This document shows, in pieces, positions 1 to 11,559 of a stretch of 64,000 nt of DNA. The DNA is from Adineta steineri. Lineage: Eukaryota; Rotifera; Eurotatoria; Adinetida; Adinetidae. Position 1 is the first letter of the stretch, and every line of letters starts with the position of its first letter. The stretch spans positions 16,449 through 80,448 of the forward strand of contig CAJNOI010000190.1 of assembly GCA_905250115.1 (NCBI GenBank). Direction: 5' to 3'. Made by a program: the position numbers and the translations under genes. The notes beneath the pieces are model-generated. The model saw nothing but the letters and a program-made list of their open reading frames with translations. It was not told the origin of the DNA and ran no database searches.

Positions 1-617
1 ACACCCTCAATAATAGTTTCATTCATCCCACATTCCTACTCATCAACTCGGAAAATTTCAATTCTTTATTTCATAGATTATAAATAAAAATGAATCGCAC
101 ACAATTCTTTTTCGTAAAAACAACATAAGATGATTCATGCGCATTATTTATTCATGTATCTTGCTTACAAAGCACACAATGAAAAAGAAGAATAAGACAA
201 TGTTTTCTTTTTCTTTCTTCTCAATCTTTTCCAACTAATCATCACTCTGTTTATTACCATGCAAGATATTTTTATCTTATCAGATGAAAGCAAGTAACTT
301 TTCAAGTATTTTGTTATATTGGCCTTCACAATAAAAGGACAATAAACATAGACACAACATGAGCGACAACTATAATGAAAATTCTCATCCACAGTTGGTA
401 GCTGTTGATTCAACAACTCCATACATTCGCTAAGCAAGTAACGTATTCAACACTCAGTGTTTGAGACAAGTCAATAAAATAGCAAATGACAAAGAAGTTC
501 TCCTTAGTCATAATGACTGTCTACCAATGATTGGATGACACCTTTTAATCTTTTAAATAAACATGATTCATATTATAGTTTGGCTTTCACAAACGCCATG
601 TAATATATCACACCATT

Positions 618-1004
618 GTGCATCTTTATTTGCACTATGAAACGAACTTCGAGCATTTCAAGAACAAGCACATCTTGATAGGATTTTATTTTCTTGAATA
701 TCATTCAGATGAATTAATTATCGGTGGTGCAATTATTCCTTCTATTGATAATCAAGGATATAATGGATTCGATATTATCAGAGAGATTCTTTATATATGT
801 GTTCAATTACTTATTACTCCACAAGAATTAATTTTCAAACAAGCGCTTTTAGACAATAATAAATCAAAAAAAGATATGCAACAAGCTATGAATCAATTTT
901 GGAATTTATATGATGAAGAAGTACAAAAGAGATTCGATGAATTTTTTAGATATTCGTTCGAATGTTATTTATTTAATTTTGAAAAAAATATAATCATTAT
1001 ATAG
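618..1004 (+). pseudogene. Hypothetical coding remnant, left palindrome arm
   Basis: An open frame of about 128 residues with no ATG at its start (first codon is GTG). It contains a segment reading ELIIGGAIIPSID followed by GFDIIREILYIC, which is recognisably conserved as protein in the other arm (ELIIGGIIIPSID / GFDIIREILYIC), suggesting former coding function. It runs convergent to the better supported gene at 1171-1843. About 230 bp present in the right arm are absent here, with an AATT microhomology at the junction. No family recognised. Confidence 0.3.
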
Positions 1005-1170
1005 AAATGATAAATCTTATTTATATTTGATACAAAAATATACAGATATTTATAGTGTTTGATCAAAAACAGAATGCGCTTGATAAAGCATGTCAACTCA
1101 AAAGTTTAAGTTTTTGTATCGAGTTTATTCTTTTCAATGTTTTATTATTAGATACAAAAGAAAGAAAAAA

Positions 1171-1843
1171 TTATTTCATTGCATCATCAGGCATGAATTC
1201 GGATAGATCAGCGACAATTTCTTCGATGATTGTGTGTTTAACTGTTGAGTTAGAATCAAACATAAATCTCAAAAATTCATTAGTCGAAATAAAGTTAAAA
1301 ATAGAATTGATTCGCTCATGACTTTTTTGTGTCAGATTATTTCCAATGATTTCGTGGATTAACTGTTGACAATTTTTAAGTCTACATTTGAGTAAGAGTC
1401 GAATGCACATCGAATTCAGTTTATTGAGTTCAACAATGATTTTAAAAATTAAATGACATTCGAACATCAATTTGTTCAGTAATCGTACGCCATTGGGACT
1501 GAATAAAATAATTCCCTTTTCATAGAGTACTTGAGATTTCATTCCTGATTTTATTATCATTTCTAATAATATGTCTGCTATTTGTTTATTTGAAAAACCT
1601 TCTGCTAAACGATGAAGATTGTTGAAAAGTCGATCGAATGGTGTAGAGATGCAATATTCTGCAATATATTTATTTGAGAAGAATCTAAATGAGTAAAAAA
1701 AATGAATTTTACATATTTTCTTGATTATGTTTAGCAATGAAATACTCTTACTTGCATATATATTTTTCAAAACCAATACTAAGACTTTGGGCTGTTGTAT
1801 TAGTGACATGATTTGGAAATAAATTTACGGTTATGTGCACCAT
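1171..1843 (-). CDS. Hypothetical protein, left copy (2 exons)
   Basis: Proposed coding exons are complement(1752..1843) and complement(1171..1684), giving 201 residues; the 67-nt intron has a GTAAGAG donor and an ATTTAG acceptor. The ATG at 1843 was chosen because it aligns with the start of the right-arm copy (same AATAATA-CAACATGG context), whereas the later ATG at 1809 opens a frame with no counterpart. The core reads like FDRLFNNLHRLAEGFSN and is mostly helical-looking, with no signal peptide or membrane segment. The family is not recognised. It is one of two divergent paralogs in the palindrome and may be a fast-evolving lineage-specific gene. Both copies keep the frame and the intron position, which supports real coding function at the time of duplication. 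Confidence 0.6.
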
Positions 1844-1860
1844 GTTGCTATTATTTTTTT

Positions 1861-2450
1861 CCGATACTGAGACAATGTATTATTAACAATAAATGCAAAA
1901 GAAACAGACTATTAAAGTGCGTTTCTTTTATATTTCGTACAAGCTGAGCTTATGAACGAAAATCTATGCACTGCAATCTTTATTATATATACGAGGATAT
2001 GAATCATATTATCTTATCAGATCATTGCATCAATTACAGCGTTCTGATGTTTTTCCTGCGGAGGAAGTCTTTATTGGAAAAAACCAACACGGGAAATTTC
2101 GAAAAAAGATAAAGAAAATATCTATATATGGAAGTTTTCCTTATTTTTTTTCGACATTTGCCACCAAACCCTCCACACCCACTCCCCTAAAGAATATACT
2201 AGAACGAAGCAGAATATGAGACGTACGCTCATCAGAGCGGAAGTGATGTCACATGGATATACAGAGAACTATACAGAAAGGATGACGTAATAATGCTGCG
2301 ACATATATGTGTGCGCTGTCAACAAAGCGTGAATAATGTAATTTCTATTTTTTCTCTTTTTTGATTTTTGATGCGCTTATTTTTTTTATCTTGTGATCGT
2401 TATCTCACACTGAAGGCGGAAGGGTATATATATAATAAACAATAATAATA
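1861..2450. other. Palindrome spacer / divergent promoter region
   Basis: Unique sequence between the two divergent gene copies. The short stretches next to each ATG are conserved between arms (CAGTATC followed by AATAATA-CAACATG), consistent with duplicated 5' leaders. A 64-codon open frame at 2025-2219 lacks an ATG and is not supported as a gene. No RNA gene or known element recognised. Confidence 0.4.
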
Positions 2451-2483
2451 TATTGTATCAGTATCAAAGAAAATAATAACAAC

Positions 2484-3224
2484 ATGGGGCAAAACTTTTC
2501 AAAGTTATTTTCAAATCCTGACACAAATACAACAGCAAAAAGTCGTAGTGTTCGTTTTCAAAAAAAAATATGCAAGTATGAGTATTTTATTACTAAACAT
2601 AATCAACATAATCTGTACAATCTATTTTGTTTGCTTATTAGAATAAAATCAAACAAATATATTGCAAAGTGTTTCATTTCTACACCCTTCGATCGACTTT
2701 GCAACAATCTGCATCGTTTAGCAGAAGGTTTTTCGAACAATAATCAAATAGCGGACAGATTAATACAAAAAATAATAAAGTCAGGAAAAAAATGTGAAGT
2801 ACTCTACAGTAATCGAATTATTTTCTCTGGTGTAAATGGCGAACAATTACTGAGGGAATTGCGTGATAAATTTAACAAAATTATTGATATCATTGTTAAC
2901 CTGCATAATTCAGATTCCATGCTCGTTCGACCCACATTGCTAAATAGAGTCTTAAACAAGGCGGAGTCCATACTTGTTGATCCTGTCCTCATATTTGCAC
3001 TTGAAACTGAACTCGATAATTGTCAAAGGTTAATTCGCGAAATTACTGGAAATCATCTAACACAAAAAAGCCATCGACGAATCAATTTCATTTTTGATTT
3101 TATTTCAGCTAAAAACTTTTTGGCCTATGCATTTGATTCTAAATCAACACTTAATCATGATATCATCGTAGAAATTACCGCTGATTTACGTGCATTGATG
3201 CTCAATTTTGTAATCAGAGAATAA
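2484..3224 (+). CDS. Hypothetical protein, right copy (2 exons)
   Basis: Paralog of the gene at 1171-1843 in inverted orientation. Proposed exons are 2484..2575 and 2642..3224, giving 224 residues. The 66-nt intron (GTATGAG donor, TTATTAG acceptor) sits at exactly the same position and phase as in the left copy; being a multiple of three it leaves the unspliced frame open, so an unspliced reading would give 246 residues. The shared core (STPFDRL.NNLHRLAEGFSN, then a conserved TQKSH..IN.IF.FIS block near the C-terminus) is clear. Compared with the left copy there is an in-frame insertion of about 23 residues around residue 137. No domain, signal peptide or transmembrane segment recognised. Cytoplasmic location is inferred only from the absence of targeting signals. 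Confidence 0.65.
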   Translation: MGQNFSKLFSNPDTNTTAKSRSVRFQKKICKYEYFITKHNQHNLYNLFCLLIRIKSNKYIAKCFISTPFDRLCNNLHRLAEGFSNNNQIADRLIQKIIKSGKKCEVLYSNRIIFSGVNGEQLLRELRDKFNKIIDIIVNLHNSDSMLVRPTLLNRVLNKAESILVDPVLIFALETELDNCQRLIREITGNHLTQKSHRRINFIFDFISAKNFLAYAFDSKSTLNHDIIVEITADLRALMLNFVIRE

Positions 3225-3394
3225 TTTTTTTTCTTTTGTATCTGATATTTAAACTCGATACAAAAACTTAAAATTTCTAGTCTACTCACGTTATCAAGCT
3301 CATTCTTTTTTTGATTAAACACTATAAATATGTGCATATTTTTGTATCAAATATAAATAAGATTTATCATTTCTATATAATGATTATATTTTTT

Positions 3395-4005
3395 TCAAAA
3401 TTAAATAAATAACATTCGAACGAATATCTAAAACTTCATCGAATCTCTTTTGTACTTCTTCATCATATAAATTCCAAAATTAACTTTTAGTTTGTTGCAT
3501 ATCTTTTTTTGATTTATTATTGTCTAAAAGTGCTTGTTTAAGAATTGATTCTGACCAACTACGAATATACGATGTTAATAATCGAATAAAGTCAGATTTA
3601 ATTACAGTTACATAGTCGATAAAAGGAGCTGGTGTGATACACGACAAAACGAAAAAGATGATGCTCTTCGCGGGACTTGAACCACGCATCTCCTGCTATC
3701 CGGGCAGTCGCACTACCATTATACTAGAAGAGATCACTCTCTCTCGTCTTAGATCATCACCTTCATATGCATGATCTAACAATTACATCAGGTATAATTC
3801 TTGTGGAGGATTAAGTGATTCAGGACATATATAAAGAATTTCTCTGATAATATCAAATCCATTGGATGCTTGATCATCAATAGAGGGAATAATTATACCA
3901 CCGATGATTAATTCACATGAACAATATTCAAGAAAATGAATGTAATCAAGATGTGCTTATTCTTGAAATGCTCGAAGTTCATTTCCTACTACAAATAAAG
4001 ATGCA
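3395..4005 (-). pseudogene. Hypothetical coding remnant, right palindrome arm
   Basis: Mirror of the 618-1004 remnant. The block ELIIGGIIIPSID / NGFDIIREILYICPESLNPPQELY is readable on the minus strand around 3800-3920, but the frame is interrupted upstream by a TAA and downstream by a TAA within the segment that also holds the tRNA-like sequence. It contains about 230 bp absent from the left arm. Function unknown; treated as decayed. Confidence 0.3.
3662..3733 (-). tRNA. tRNA-like sequence, probably degenerate
   Basis: A 72-nt cloverleaf can be drawn on the minus strand: six of seven acceptor pairs (CTCTTC with GAAGAG; the terminal pair is mismatched), a D arm GTATAATGGTAGTGC, an anticodon arm with CTGC/GCAG and a seven-base loop CCGGATA, and a T loop TTCAAGT. 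The T stem pairs only if one extra T is bulged out (GCG-T-GG against CCCGC), and position 33 is C instead of the nearly invariant T. The loop would put GGA at the anticodon, but a serine tRNA should have a long variable arm, and this one does not. It looks like a tRNA-derived pseudogene, closest in general shape to a glycine-type tRNA. Confidence 0.45.
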
Positions 4006-4675
4006 CAATAATGCGATATATTGCATGGTGTTTGTAAAAGCCAAGGAAGTGAAGTCGATGAATAACCGATTGAAAGAGAATTTTAAGGTAAACACAATTC
4101 ATAGAAAGATCGACCATTAGCTAAACTGTAATATGAATCATGTTTATTTAAAAGATTAAAAGGTGTCATCCAATCATTGGTAGACAAGTCATTGTGACTA
4201 AAGAGAATTTCTTTCTCATTTGCTATTTTATTGACTTGTCTCAAACACCGAGTGTTGAATACGTTACTTGCTTAGCGAATGTATAGAGTTGTTGAATCAA
4301 CAGCTAACAGCTGTGGATGAGAATTTTCTTTATAGTTGTCGCTCACTTTGTTTCTATGTTTATTATTGTCATTTTTATTGTGAAGAACAATATAACAAAA
4401 TACTTGAAAAGTTACTTGTTTTCATTCCCATAAGATAAAAATATGTTGCATGGTAATAAACAGAGTGCTGATTAGTTGGAAAAGATTGAAAATGAAGAAA
4501 AAGAAAACATTATCTTATTCTTTTTTTTCGTTGTGTACTCTGTAAGCAAGATGCATGAATAAATAATGTGTATGAATCATCTTATGTTTTTTTTACGAAA
4601 AAGGATTGTGTGTGATTCGTTTTTATTTGTTTAATGTCACAAAAATATTAGAAATTTTTCTTACACTTCTTTTTT

Positions 4676-4742
4676 TGAGGGTGTGGACATGGTTGTATGA
4701 ATATTGTTAATCTCCGCCTAAATGAACACACGCTCACACCCA
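4676..4742. repeat. Telomere-like hairpin at palindrome end
   Basis: TTGAGGGTGTGG on the left faces CTCACACCCA on the right across about 45 bp. Member of the dispersed hairpin family described in the findings. It marks the right boundary of the palindrome, and its left half is mirrored at base 1 of the window. Confidence 0.55.
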
Positions 4743-5077
4743 GTTTATAAATAATATTTTTAGAGATGAAAACTACACTGACATGCAATTTTATTAATAT
4801 GAGAATTGTTTTCAGAAGCAATACTTTCGAAACTTGTGAGATTTTTTCTCAATATTTTCATCGATCATTCAAAACTAAAGTTGTCAATGAAGACACGTGG
4901 ATGCGAGTGTACGTGAAGATGAAGAATAAATTATCGCCTATATCTCGAGTGTTCTTCGTTTGTCAACAGATTAAAAATAGTGTCATTATAAGTTCATCAA
5001 GTTTGTCTTCCATTAGTTGATAGTGTATGCAAAAAATTTGGAAAATGATCTATTCGAAAATAATGAAGAAATATTGA
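4743..5077. other. Intergenic, no supported gene
   Basis: Contains an 84-codon open frame (4766-5020) rich in Ser and hydrophobic residues with no recognisable family or splice support; nothing else seen. Confidence 0.4.
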
Positions 5078-6160
5078 TTATTGATGTATTAATCGTCGCC
5101 ATCGTCTGAATGATTCTTGAAATGTTTTTCTGTACAAGGCTGAAGGAAGGACAAAGACAATAAAGATAAGCATCGATGGAGTAAATGAAATGAAATAACC
5201 AAAAATAAATAATAATCGATGGTTAGATGGATTGACACATTCAGATAACATTGACATAATCAGACGGGGTAAAGACAGAATTAGAAGAATAACTGGACTA
5301 ATCAATAATTGTTTGTGTTCACTAAATTGATTATAAACATGTTCTCTCAGAGTTTGTCTTGTCTGAGCTGTTGATCGTTGTCGCGCTGATCCAAATATGA
5401 TGAATAAAGCAGAACAAAGATTGATAATACATGGACCAACAAGATGGAAAAATAAGATGATTGTATTGTATTGTTGAATAGCAGGAGAATAACGAGTTAA
5501 ACACCATCTATTGATATCCACTTTATCCGTTTCTGTATTTACCTCGTACAATTCTCGATGTATAGGTTCATGAATGATTGAACCCATGACACAGAATGGT
5601 AAGATGGCAATTATCCATCGAGCAATGCATTGACTTTTCTGTTTATTGAATTTAATTCCTTTGAAAACGAGAATCGCTCTTTCAATGGCTACACAAGCAT
5701 TGAGCCAAGCATCCAAATATAGACAAAGTTTGAGAAGTGGTTCGATTGATATACAACCTCCTCGGACAACAGAAAGACGAACTGATAGATTCATTTGAGT
5801 GAGAACAACAAACCAAAACTTCACTGTAAACATGCTAATTGTAAGAAAAGAAGTAATTGATGATGCTAAGAGATAGATGCCACATCCAGCTTGTCGTAGA
5901 TCCTTATTTTGAAATGTTATTAGAGACAACACACTATTGATAAAACCTCCAACAAACATAATCATCGTCACAGCAGCACTCATTTTCATCAATACTGTTT
6001 GATCAGTCATTGTCATATTCGGTCGAATTTCTTCACGTAAAATGTCATCAAGAGTGACACCAATACTTTTTTTGTAGAACTGACATTTTTGACCAATGAA
6101 ACAACTGGTCAGATTTTGAGCTAAAGAAAGAGATTCATAGGTATTAAGAGATGAGATCAA
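5078..6160 (-). CDS. Class A (rhodopsin-like) GPCR
   Basis: Single-exon frame of 360 residues with seven hydrophobic segments, the first around residues 70-95 after an unusually long N-terminus that contains two N-glycosylation sequons (NLT, NMT). Diagnostic class A positions visible: a GxxxN-like TM1, the ERA triplet replacing DRY at the end of TM3 (VAIERAIL), and an L.LPR motif in TM6 followed by a TM7 ending near SALYRKTFQESF. Such receptors act at the plasma membrane and signal through heterotrimeric G proteins; the ligand cannot be told from sequence. It resembles the large, divergent FMRFamide/chemoreceptor-like sets found in rotifers. No intron signals are needed. The first ATG is used. 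Confidence 0.85.
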   Translation of the reverse strand: MISSLNTYESLSLAQNLTSCFIGQKCQFYKKSIGVTLDDILREEIRPNMTMTDQTVLMKMSAAVTMIMFVGGFINSVLSLITFQNKDLRQAGCGIYLLASSITSFLTISMFTVKFWFVVLTQMNLSVRLSVVRGGCISIEPLLKLCLYLDAWLNACVAIERAILVFKGIKFNKQKSQCIARWIIAILPFCVMGSIIHEPIHRELYEVNTETDKVDINRWCLTRYSPAIQQYNTIILFFHLVGPCIINLCSALFIIFGSARQRSTAQTRQTLREHVYNQFSEHKQLLISPVILLILSLPRLIMSMLSECVNPSNHRLLFIFGYFISFTPSMLIFIVFVLPSALYRKTFQESFRRWRRLIHQ

Positions 6161-6611
6161 TTTTTCTCAACTTAAAAAAATCATGTTGGGACAAGTTTAT
6201 AAGAATCAATAGTTTATGAAAGTCGTTTATCTACACATTGTATATGCAGTCGAGATTAAATTTCTATATTGCTATTTTCTGTTCAATATCTCATGATGAA
6301 TTGATTCAGTTTTATAAAGATATTTGTGCATATAAACTCGATAAATTTTGAAAGACTACAAAGTAATAAGATTTCAGATAATGAAATCACTAAATAATGG
6401 GCCTTTTGGAATATAACGTTGATTCGAGAAGAAAAGTTGTCTCTTACAGTTAACCTATTCGCGACTAAGCTACAATACTGAGAGTTAATCTTTTCTGATT
6501 GAAAGAAAACTGTTCATTTTTAAAAGAAAGAGTTCCGATTTGATTCTATTTTTAAGCAATAGTTCTAATGAATTATACAATCTATTTAAAATAGGGAGAT
6601 TTTTTTATTAC
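6161..6611. other. Intergenic between GPCR and NHL gene
   Basis: AT-rich. It lies 5' of the GPCR and 3' of the NHL gene, so it should hold the GPCR promoter and the NHL-gene polyadenylation site; no specific element was identified. Confidence 0.4.
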
Positions 6612-9600
6612 TCAAGAGTGGAAATGGAGTCCAGTGGGATTTTTGTACTTCGCTGTTAATGATTTACAAAATAATAGAAAATACTTACTGTGAGGATTAA
6701 GAGTGATATTATTTGGACCGGATGTTCGAACGATAAAAAGTCCTGTCATATTCGGTGAAGATGTTGTCACCACTAATATGTATGTAGTATCAGTGTGAAG
6801 ATAAGCGATGAGCCTGACGTTTTCATAATTACAGGCTTGATAATCCCGTTTGAGTAGATTCTCGGAAGGATCCATTGGGTTAAAGTCATCTTTATAAATA
6901 TCAACAGATGTATCTTTACTGCTAGAACTAGTAAGAGCATAATAACCAGTTTCTATCACATTCATTCGTATAGTTTCATAGTAATAATTTGATTTTCGAC
7001 AATCTCGAGAATATGTTTGACTATTCGTAGTCAACGCTGATAAATAGTTCGATTGTACTGCTGACGAATATTTCAATCGGATGACTGGTGGGTAATCTAT
7101 ATGATGAAAACAAAAATAACAGCTAACATTCGTGATAAATCTTGATTGACTAAGAGAAAGACGAATTTTCGGGTTGTACAAAAGAAAATTGGGCATCATA
7201 AGTCGTCTCTCATATACCCTGAATATCGGAGGGCATATCAAAACTGAGCCTATATTTCTGAAGAAATCGATTCTTCATAATCTCTTTTTCAATGAAATAA
7301 TTGAGCTGCAAATAGAGAGTGAAAATAGAATCTATAAACATATTTTTGTACTCAAATCCTCGATAATATGTAGTAGATGAGTTTCAAATAATTATTTCAT
7401 TTCAGAAATTGATGGTATCCCAACGTTTTAGATAGAAGAAATTCTTTATTTATAGTCTAATTTTGCTACTGTTGCAATTAATTCAAAAATTAAAGTGCGT
7501 CAAGATGCCTTTAAGATTCATAAAAAGTAAAAATATGTTTATATTTTTTATCTGCGATAAATTGTATACATATGTTTGCAGCATTTGTTTTTCTTATGGG
7601 AACATTGAGTGATAGAGTGGGTTGTGATAATTAGCAAAAGTTTTTTTCGTTTTATGGTCATGAATAGGGATTCATGTCGATTTTTATATTATTTACATCA
7701 GGCTAGTGATCGATTGAAACAAATCCCTGTTCAAGAAGATTGTATTGTTCCTATTCATAATATTCTGTTATTTGATGATTTTAATGTAGCTGTTTGTGTA
7801 AAGCTCTCTTCTTATAGTAAAAATATTATCTTACAAAAGAAGCCTTTGTTTGTGAATATGCCAAACTCAACTAAATTCTCATATTAAAGTTGCTAGATAT
7901 TCAGTAGATAGATGTAATCCATATACTTACTAATATATTTGAGATCAACGATGTCTGAGCCAGATACAAAGATCGAGAATGCACCTGTCACATTGGAGTT
8001 ATATGTTGTCACAACAAATATATATTTGATACTAGACTCAAGAGCAATTGTGAATTTAAACTGTTCCTGATTGCAGCTTTTATCATCGGATGAAAGTAGA
8101 TTTTCCCTTGGATGGGTTGGATTGAAATATTCTTTGTAAATAGAGCCGTATGTGTCCATACTACTTTTACTGAAGAAAGTGTAAAGACCACTTCTGATGA
8201 CATTCACTTGCATCGCTTCATAGTAATTTCCTGGCTCTGAACATCGCCAAAGAAAATACATTGAACTATTTGTTGCCAATTCTGATGCATAAGTTGTTTG
8301 AACAACTGATGAAGTATTCACTAATAAAAAGAGAATCAATTCAGTTTTGTATCATATGAAAATATGTGTAAATAATTTGAAATTTTATTTTTACATGTCG
8401 GATGCAATTACCGAAAGCGAATGAAAATGATATGAATGATGATATAAATAAGAATCACTATACTCTCACTTTCAAGATGGTAGTAAATACTTTGTGATAT
8501 CATTCATATCTCCAGTTATAGAGAGAACATTAATTTTGTTACATCCTGCATAGAATATCGATAATATGAAGATCATGCCATCAGAAAACTGTGAGTACGA
8601 ATCTTATTCTCAATCGAACAGAGATATCTAAAAATAATTTTTTAAGGGTATGGGTTTTTATCTATATTTTCTATTGATAATGAATATGTACAGTTGATTA
8701 TCCATTAAAATACTATAGATACTCACAAATACGATTAAAACCGATATAGCCTCGGCCCGATACTTGAATTGAAAAGTTTCCTGTTACATTTGAAGAAGAT
8801 GTCGTCGTAACAAAAATGTATTTCATATTGGCTTGAAGAACAGCTGTGAGTTGGAACTGACTTTGAATACCGAACGCTTCATTATCGATGAGTACATTTT
8901 TGGACACATCGAATAGGTCGAAGTTATTTGTGTAGATATAACCGTACGTGTTTTTCATCTCGCTGTTGATCAGAAGAGTATAAGTGCTAGTTATGGTAAT
9001 GTTCATTTGTATCGCTTCATAATACGAATATGACTCTGAACAATCTTGGAAATAAGTTAAACTATTCGACGTCAGTGCTGATGAATACACTGATTTTACA
9101 ACTGATGAATTATCTATTGAATGAAAAAAAATCAATAAATATTTGCATTTAGAAGAATAGAAAAATATATGATTATCCATATTCATAGTTTGATTTTCAC
9201 TCTATGTTTACAGATGATCATTTAATTGATAATCATAGAAGCATTTTTTAACAAAGAAATGAAAAAAAGATGTGAAATTAAATATCTACTTAGCGTCCAT
9301 GCAGTAAACAACCATGTTAGTCCTTAGATCTGTATGTTCTTTCCAAGATATATTGTAATAATTTGAATTATGAAATGTTATAAAAGCTCATATATAAAAA
9401 TGAGTATCGTTTCAGACTTTCAAATATATAATTTTTTGAATATCATCTTTATTTCAAACTTTTCTTCTTTCATAAATACAATGTATGTCATTTTCATCCT
9501 AATTTCCTAGGATAGTTTTTCTTTTTAATTTTCTCTGAATAAATATTGACTGAAATGATATTGAAGATTTTATTCAATCACTATAAACTTACCACACGAT

Positions 9601-11140
9601 TCTTCCAAATATTGAAATTTTTGAATCCGATGATTTCCTGAATCAGTAACAAACATGTTTCCAGAACGATCAGAACTAAAACTAAATGCATTATGCAATT
9701 GATTGGATTGTGAACCCACTCCATAACGTCCAACTAAACATCGAAAACCATTCAAGTCTAATATAACAATTTGATGAGTGCCATAATCCAAAATGAATAA
9801 GTACTTTTCAGCATCTAATATAATTGCAGTTGGATATTGGAGTTTAATTGTTGAATTTGATGCGTCATTTCCAGCCACTGTGATGCCATTTGATTCTCCT
9901 GACTGAAACAACTGAACTCGATGATTTCCACAATCTGCCACATATAAATCCAAATTCACATCGACAAAGATTCCACGAGGAAGATTAAGTTTATTCGAGG
10001 CTGATCCTCGAATACCCGTTCCAGCAGCAACACGATTTGAAGTCATTACAGAGTCATTTAATGATCTTTTCACAACTTGATGATGATTATACAGTGAACA
10101 GTAAAGAGTATCATTGATATCGACAAACAAACCGTAACATGATGAGTTGACATTCATCACTATGACAAAGTTATTTGTTTCTGTACGCCATTTCTGTACT
10201 AGACCATTCTCATGCCCATCATCAATATAGATATCACCATTTGATGTCACGAACAGAGAATTAGGTTGTGTAAAATTACCATAAATGATCTTTTTTGGAT
10301 TGACATTCTCTTCGTACCATATTAGGACTGTATTATTTTCTCTATTAGTGGCATAGAGTGTGTTATTTCTGTTCACAAAAATGGCGCGAGGTATAGAACC
10401 AACAACTGATCGATTAGCAAAAGTAATTCCATTGGAATTCCACTTGGCTGTTGGACAAAACTTTAGCTGATTGAATGAAAGTGCTAAAAACAAGTAAAGA
10501 GAAAAAATTTGAAGAAATGAATTTGTTAATTTATGTTAGTTTTTCGAAAAATTTGCCAAGATTAATTTTAAAAGCATCTCTATGGTTGTTGTATTTTCTC
10601 AGATGAAATGTGAATATCAACTAAGAGACGAATGAATTTATCGAAAAAAATTAGTTTACTTTACCTTTTTCAAATGATGATTAAATCTAATGAAACACTT
10701 TCTCTTCTTTTTTTATCTCTCATCATTTGCGCTTGAATATTTTGAAAAAAGTTCAATCATCATTGGTCTCTTCAGGGACAAGAAACGTTTATATGTATTT
10801 TACCTTTAATTCATGTGTGATTTTACTTAAGAATATTCTTTTATCATATTCTAGTGACAAAAATGCAAGGGGACAGCAGAATCCAGTCCCTTGGATTCAA
10901 ATGGATTCTTTTGGTTCCCCCTTGGATCAGAACCATCACCTTTGAATAAATGAGAAGGATCCTACTAAATACGTTCTACGATCTGTGATTGGACTTTCTT
11001 CTGTTTAACTACAACTCTAATGGACAACATTGCTTGTGCAATGGCTGATGTTCAATATGTGATAAATAAAAGTATTTACCTGATGTTTCATTATTGAGAA
11101 TAAATAAAAGAGTAATAATAAATACATAGATATTCCACAT
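6612..11140 (-). CDS. Secreted NHL-repeat protein with three tandem exon-encoded domains
   Basis: Six exons, complement(join(6612..6652,6689..7096,7931..8320,8727..9113,9593..10483,11080..11140)), 725 residues; every intron is GT-AG and every junction is phase 1. Residues 1-20 are a signal peptide (MWNIYVFIITLLFILNNETS). Residues about 25-317 hold six NHL repeats (signature forms LYVADCGNHRVQLF and MFVTDSGNHRIQKF), expected to form one beta-propeller. Exons 3, 4 and 5 each encode one about 130-residue domain of the same family, with a conserved core (YYYE.I.MN..., FNP..P.ENLL, YI.VVTT.S.N.TG.F). The layout of these repeats resembles bacterial pre-peptidase C-terminal (PPC) beta-sandwiches, but that is inference. 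A 13-residue tail follows. Probably extracellular adhesion or recognition. An antisense open frame inside intron 4 (7609-7887) is not supported as a gene. Confidence 0.85.
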
Positions 11141-11224
11141 CTTGCAACAAGATTTGCTCTGTGATGAAATTAGTCGACTGATGAAATAGTCTTCTTTGTC
11201 TTCAATAAAAACAATGACACGCAT

Positions 11225-11559
11225 TGTAGATTTACTCTCTAGTTTTATCTCTCTCTTTTTCTCTCATTCATTTCTTCTAGAATATCAAAAAGAGAAAAAA
11301 TAGCGTTGTAAAGAGGGTTTAATTGTAGATAAAACAAAGAATTGATTCCAGGTTTGAATAACAACGAGACTTGGTCATATGACTGAACATTTGCAGATGA
11401 ATTTCATTGTCTTTGAAAGTACAAAATGAAATTTAAATTCCAAATAATCATTTTCTTTTTTTTATTTGATTGAAAAATCTTTGATTTTAGTGAAGAAGAA
11501 CGTGCTAAAGAGCAAGAAGAATTAATCAAAATCTACCTAAATCATCGAACGTGTCTTAA
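11225..11559. other. Intergenic; upstream of NHL gene, exon-like remnant at end
   Basis: Promoter side of the NHL gene. At 11486-11555 (plus) a short open stretch after a TTTTAG acceptor-like site reads EEERAKEQEELIKIYLNHR, which looks like a coding tail, and it is cut by the TTAA element that follows. Parent gene not identifiable. Confidence 0.35.

Larger units (their letters stand above)
1..4683. repeat. Imperfect 4.7 kb palindrome (inverted duplication)
   Basis: Bases 1-1860 match the reverse complement of about 2450-4683 along their whole length, with substitutions and small indels (perhaps 15-25% divergence by eye). Landmarks: 505-580 pairs with 4115-4200, 618-1004 with 3395-4005, 1005-1170 with 3225-3390, and the coding block 1171-1843 with 2484-3224. 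A spacer of about 590 bp separates the arms. The outer ends both carry the hairpin motif seen elsewhere in the window (ACACCCTCAA at base 1; TTGAGGGTGTGG at 4676). Because the left arm starts at the first base, the duplication may extend beyond the window. The right arm also keeps a longer open frame (about 4270-4440) where the left arm (165-437) is frameshifted. Confidence 0.85.

Noticed and set aside
7609..7887. 92-codon plus-strand frame inside an intron of the NHL gene
   Set aside because: No family features and no splice or ATG context; one of several chance frames in AT-rich introns.
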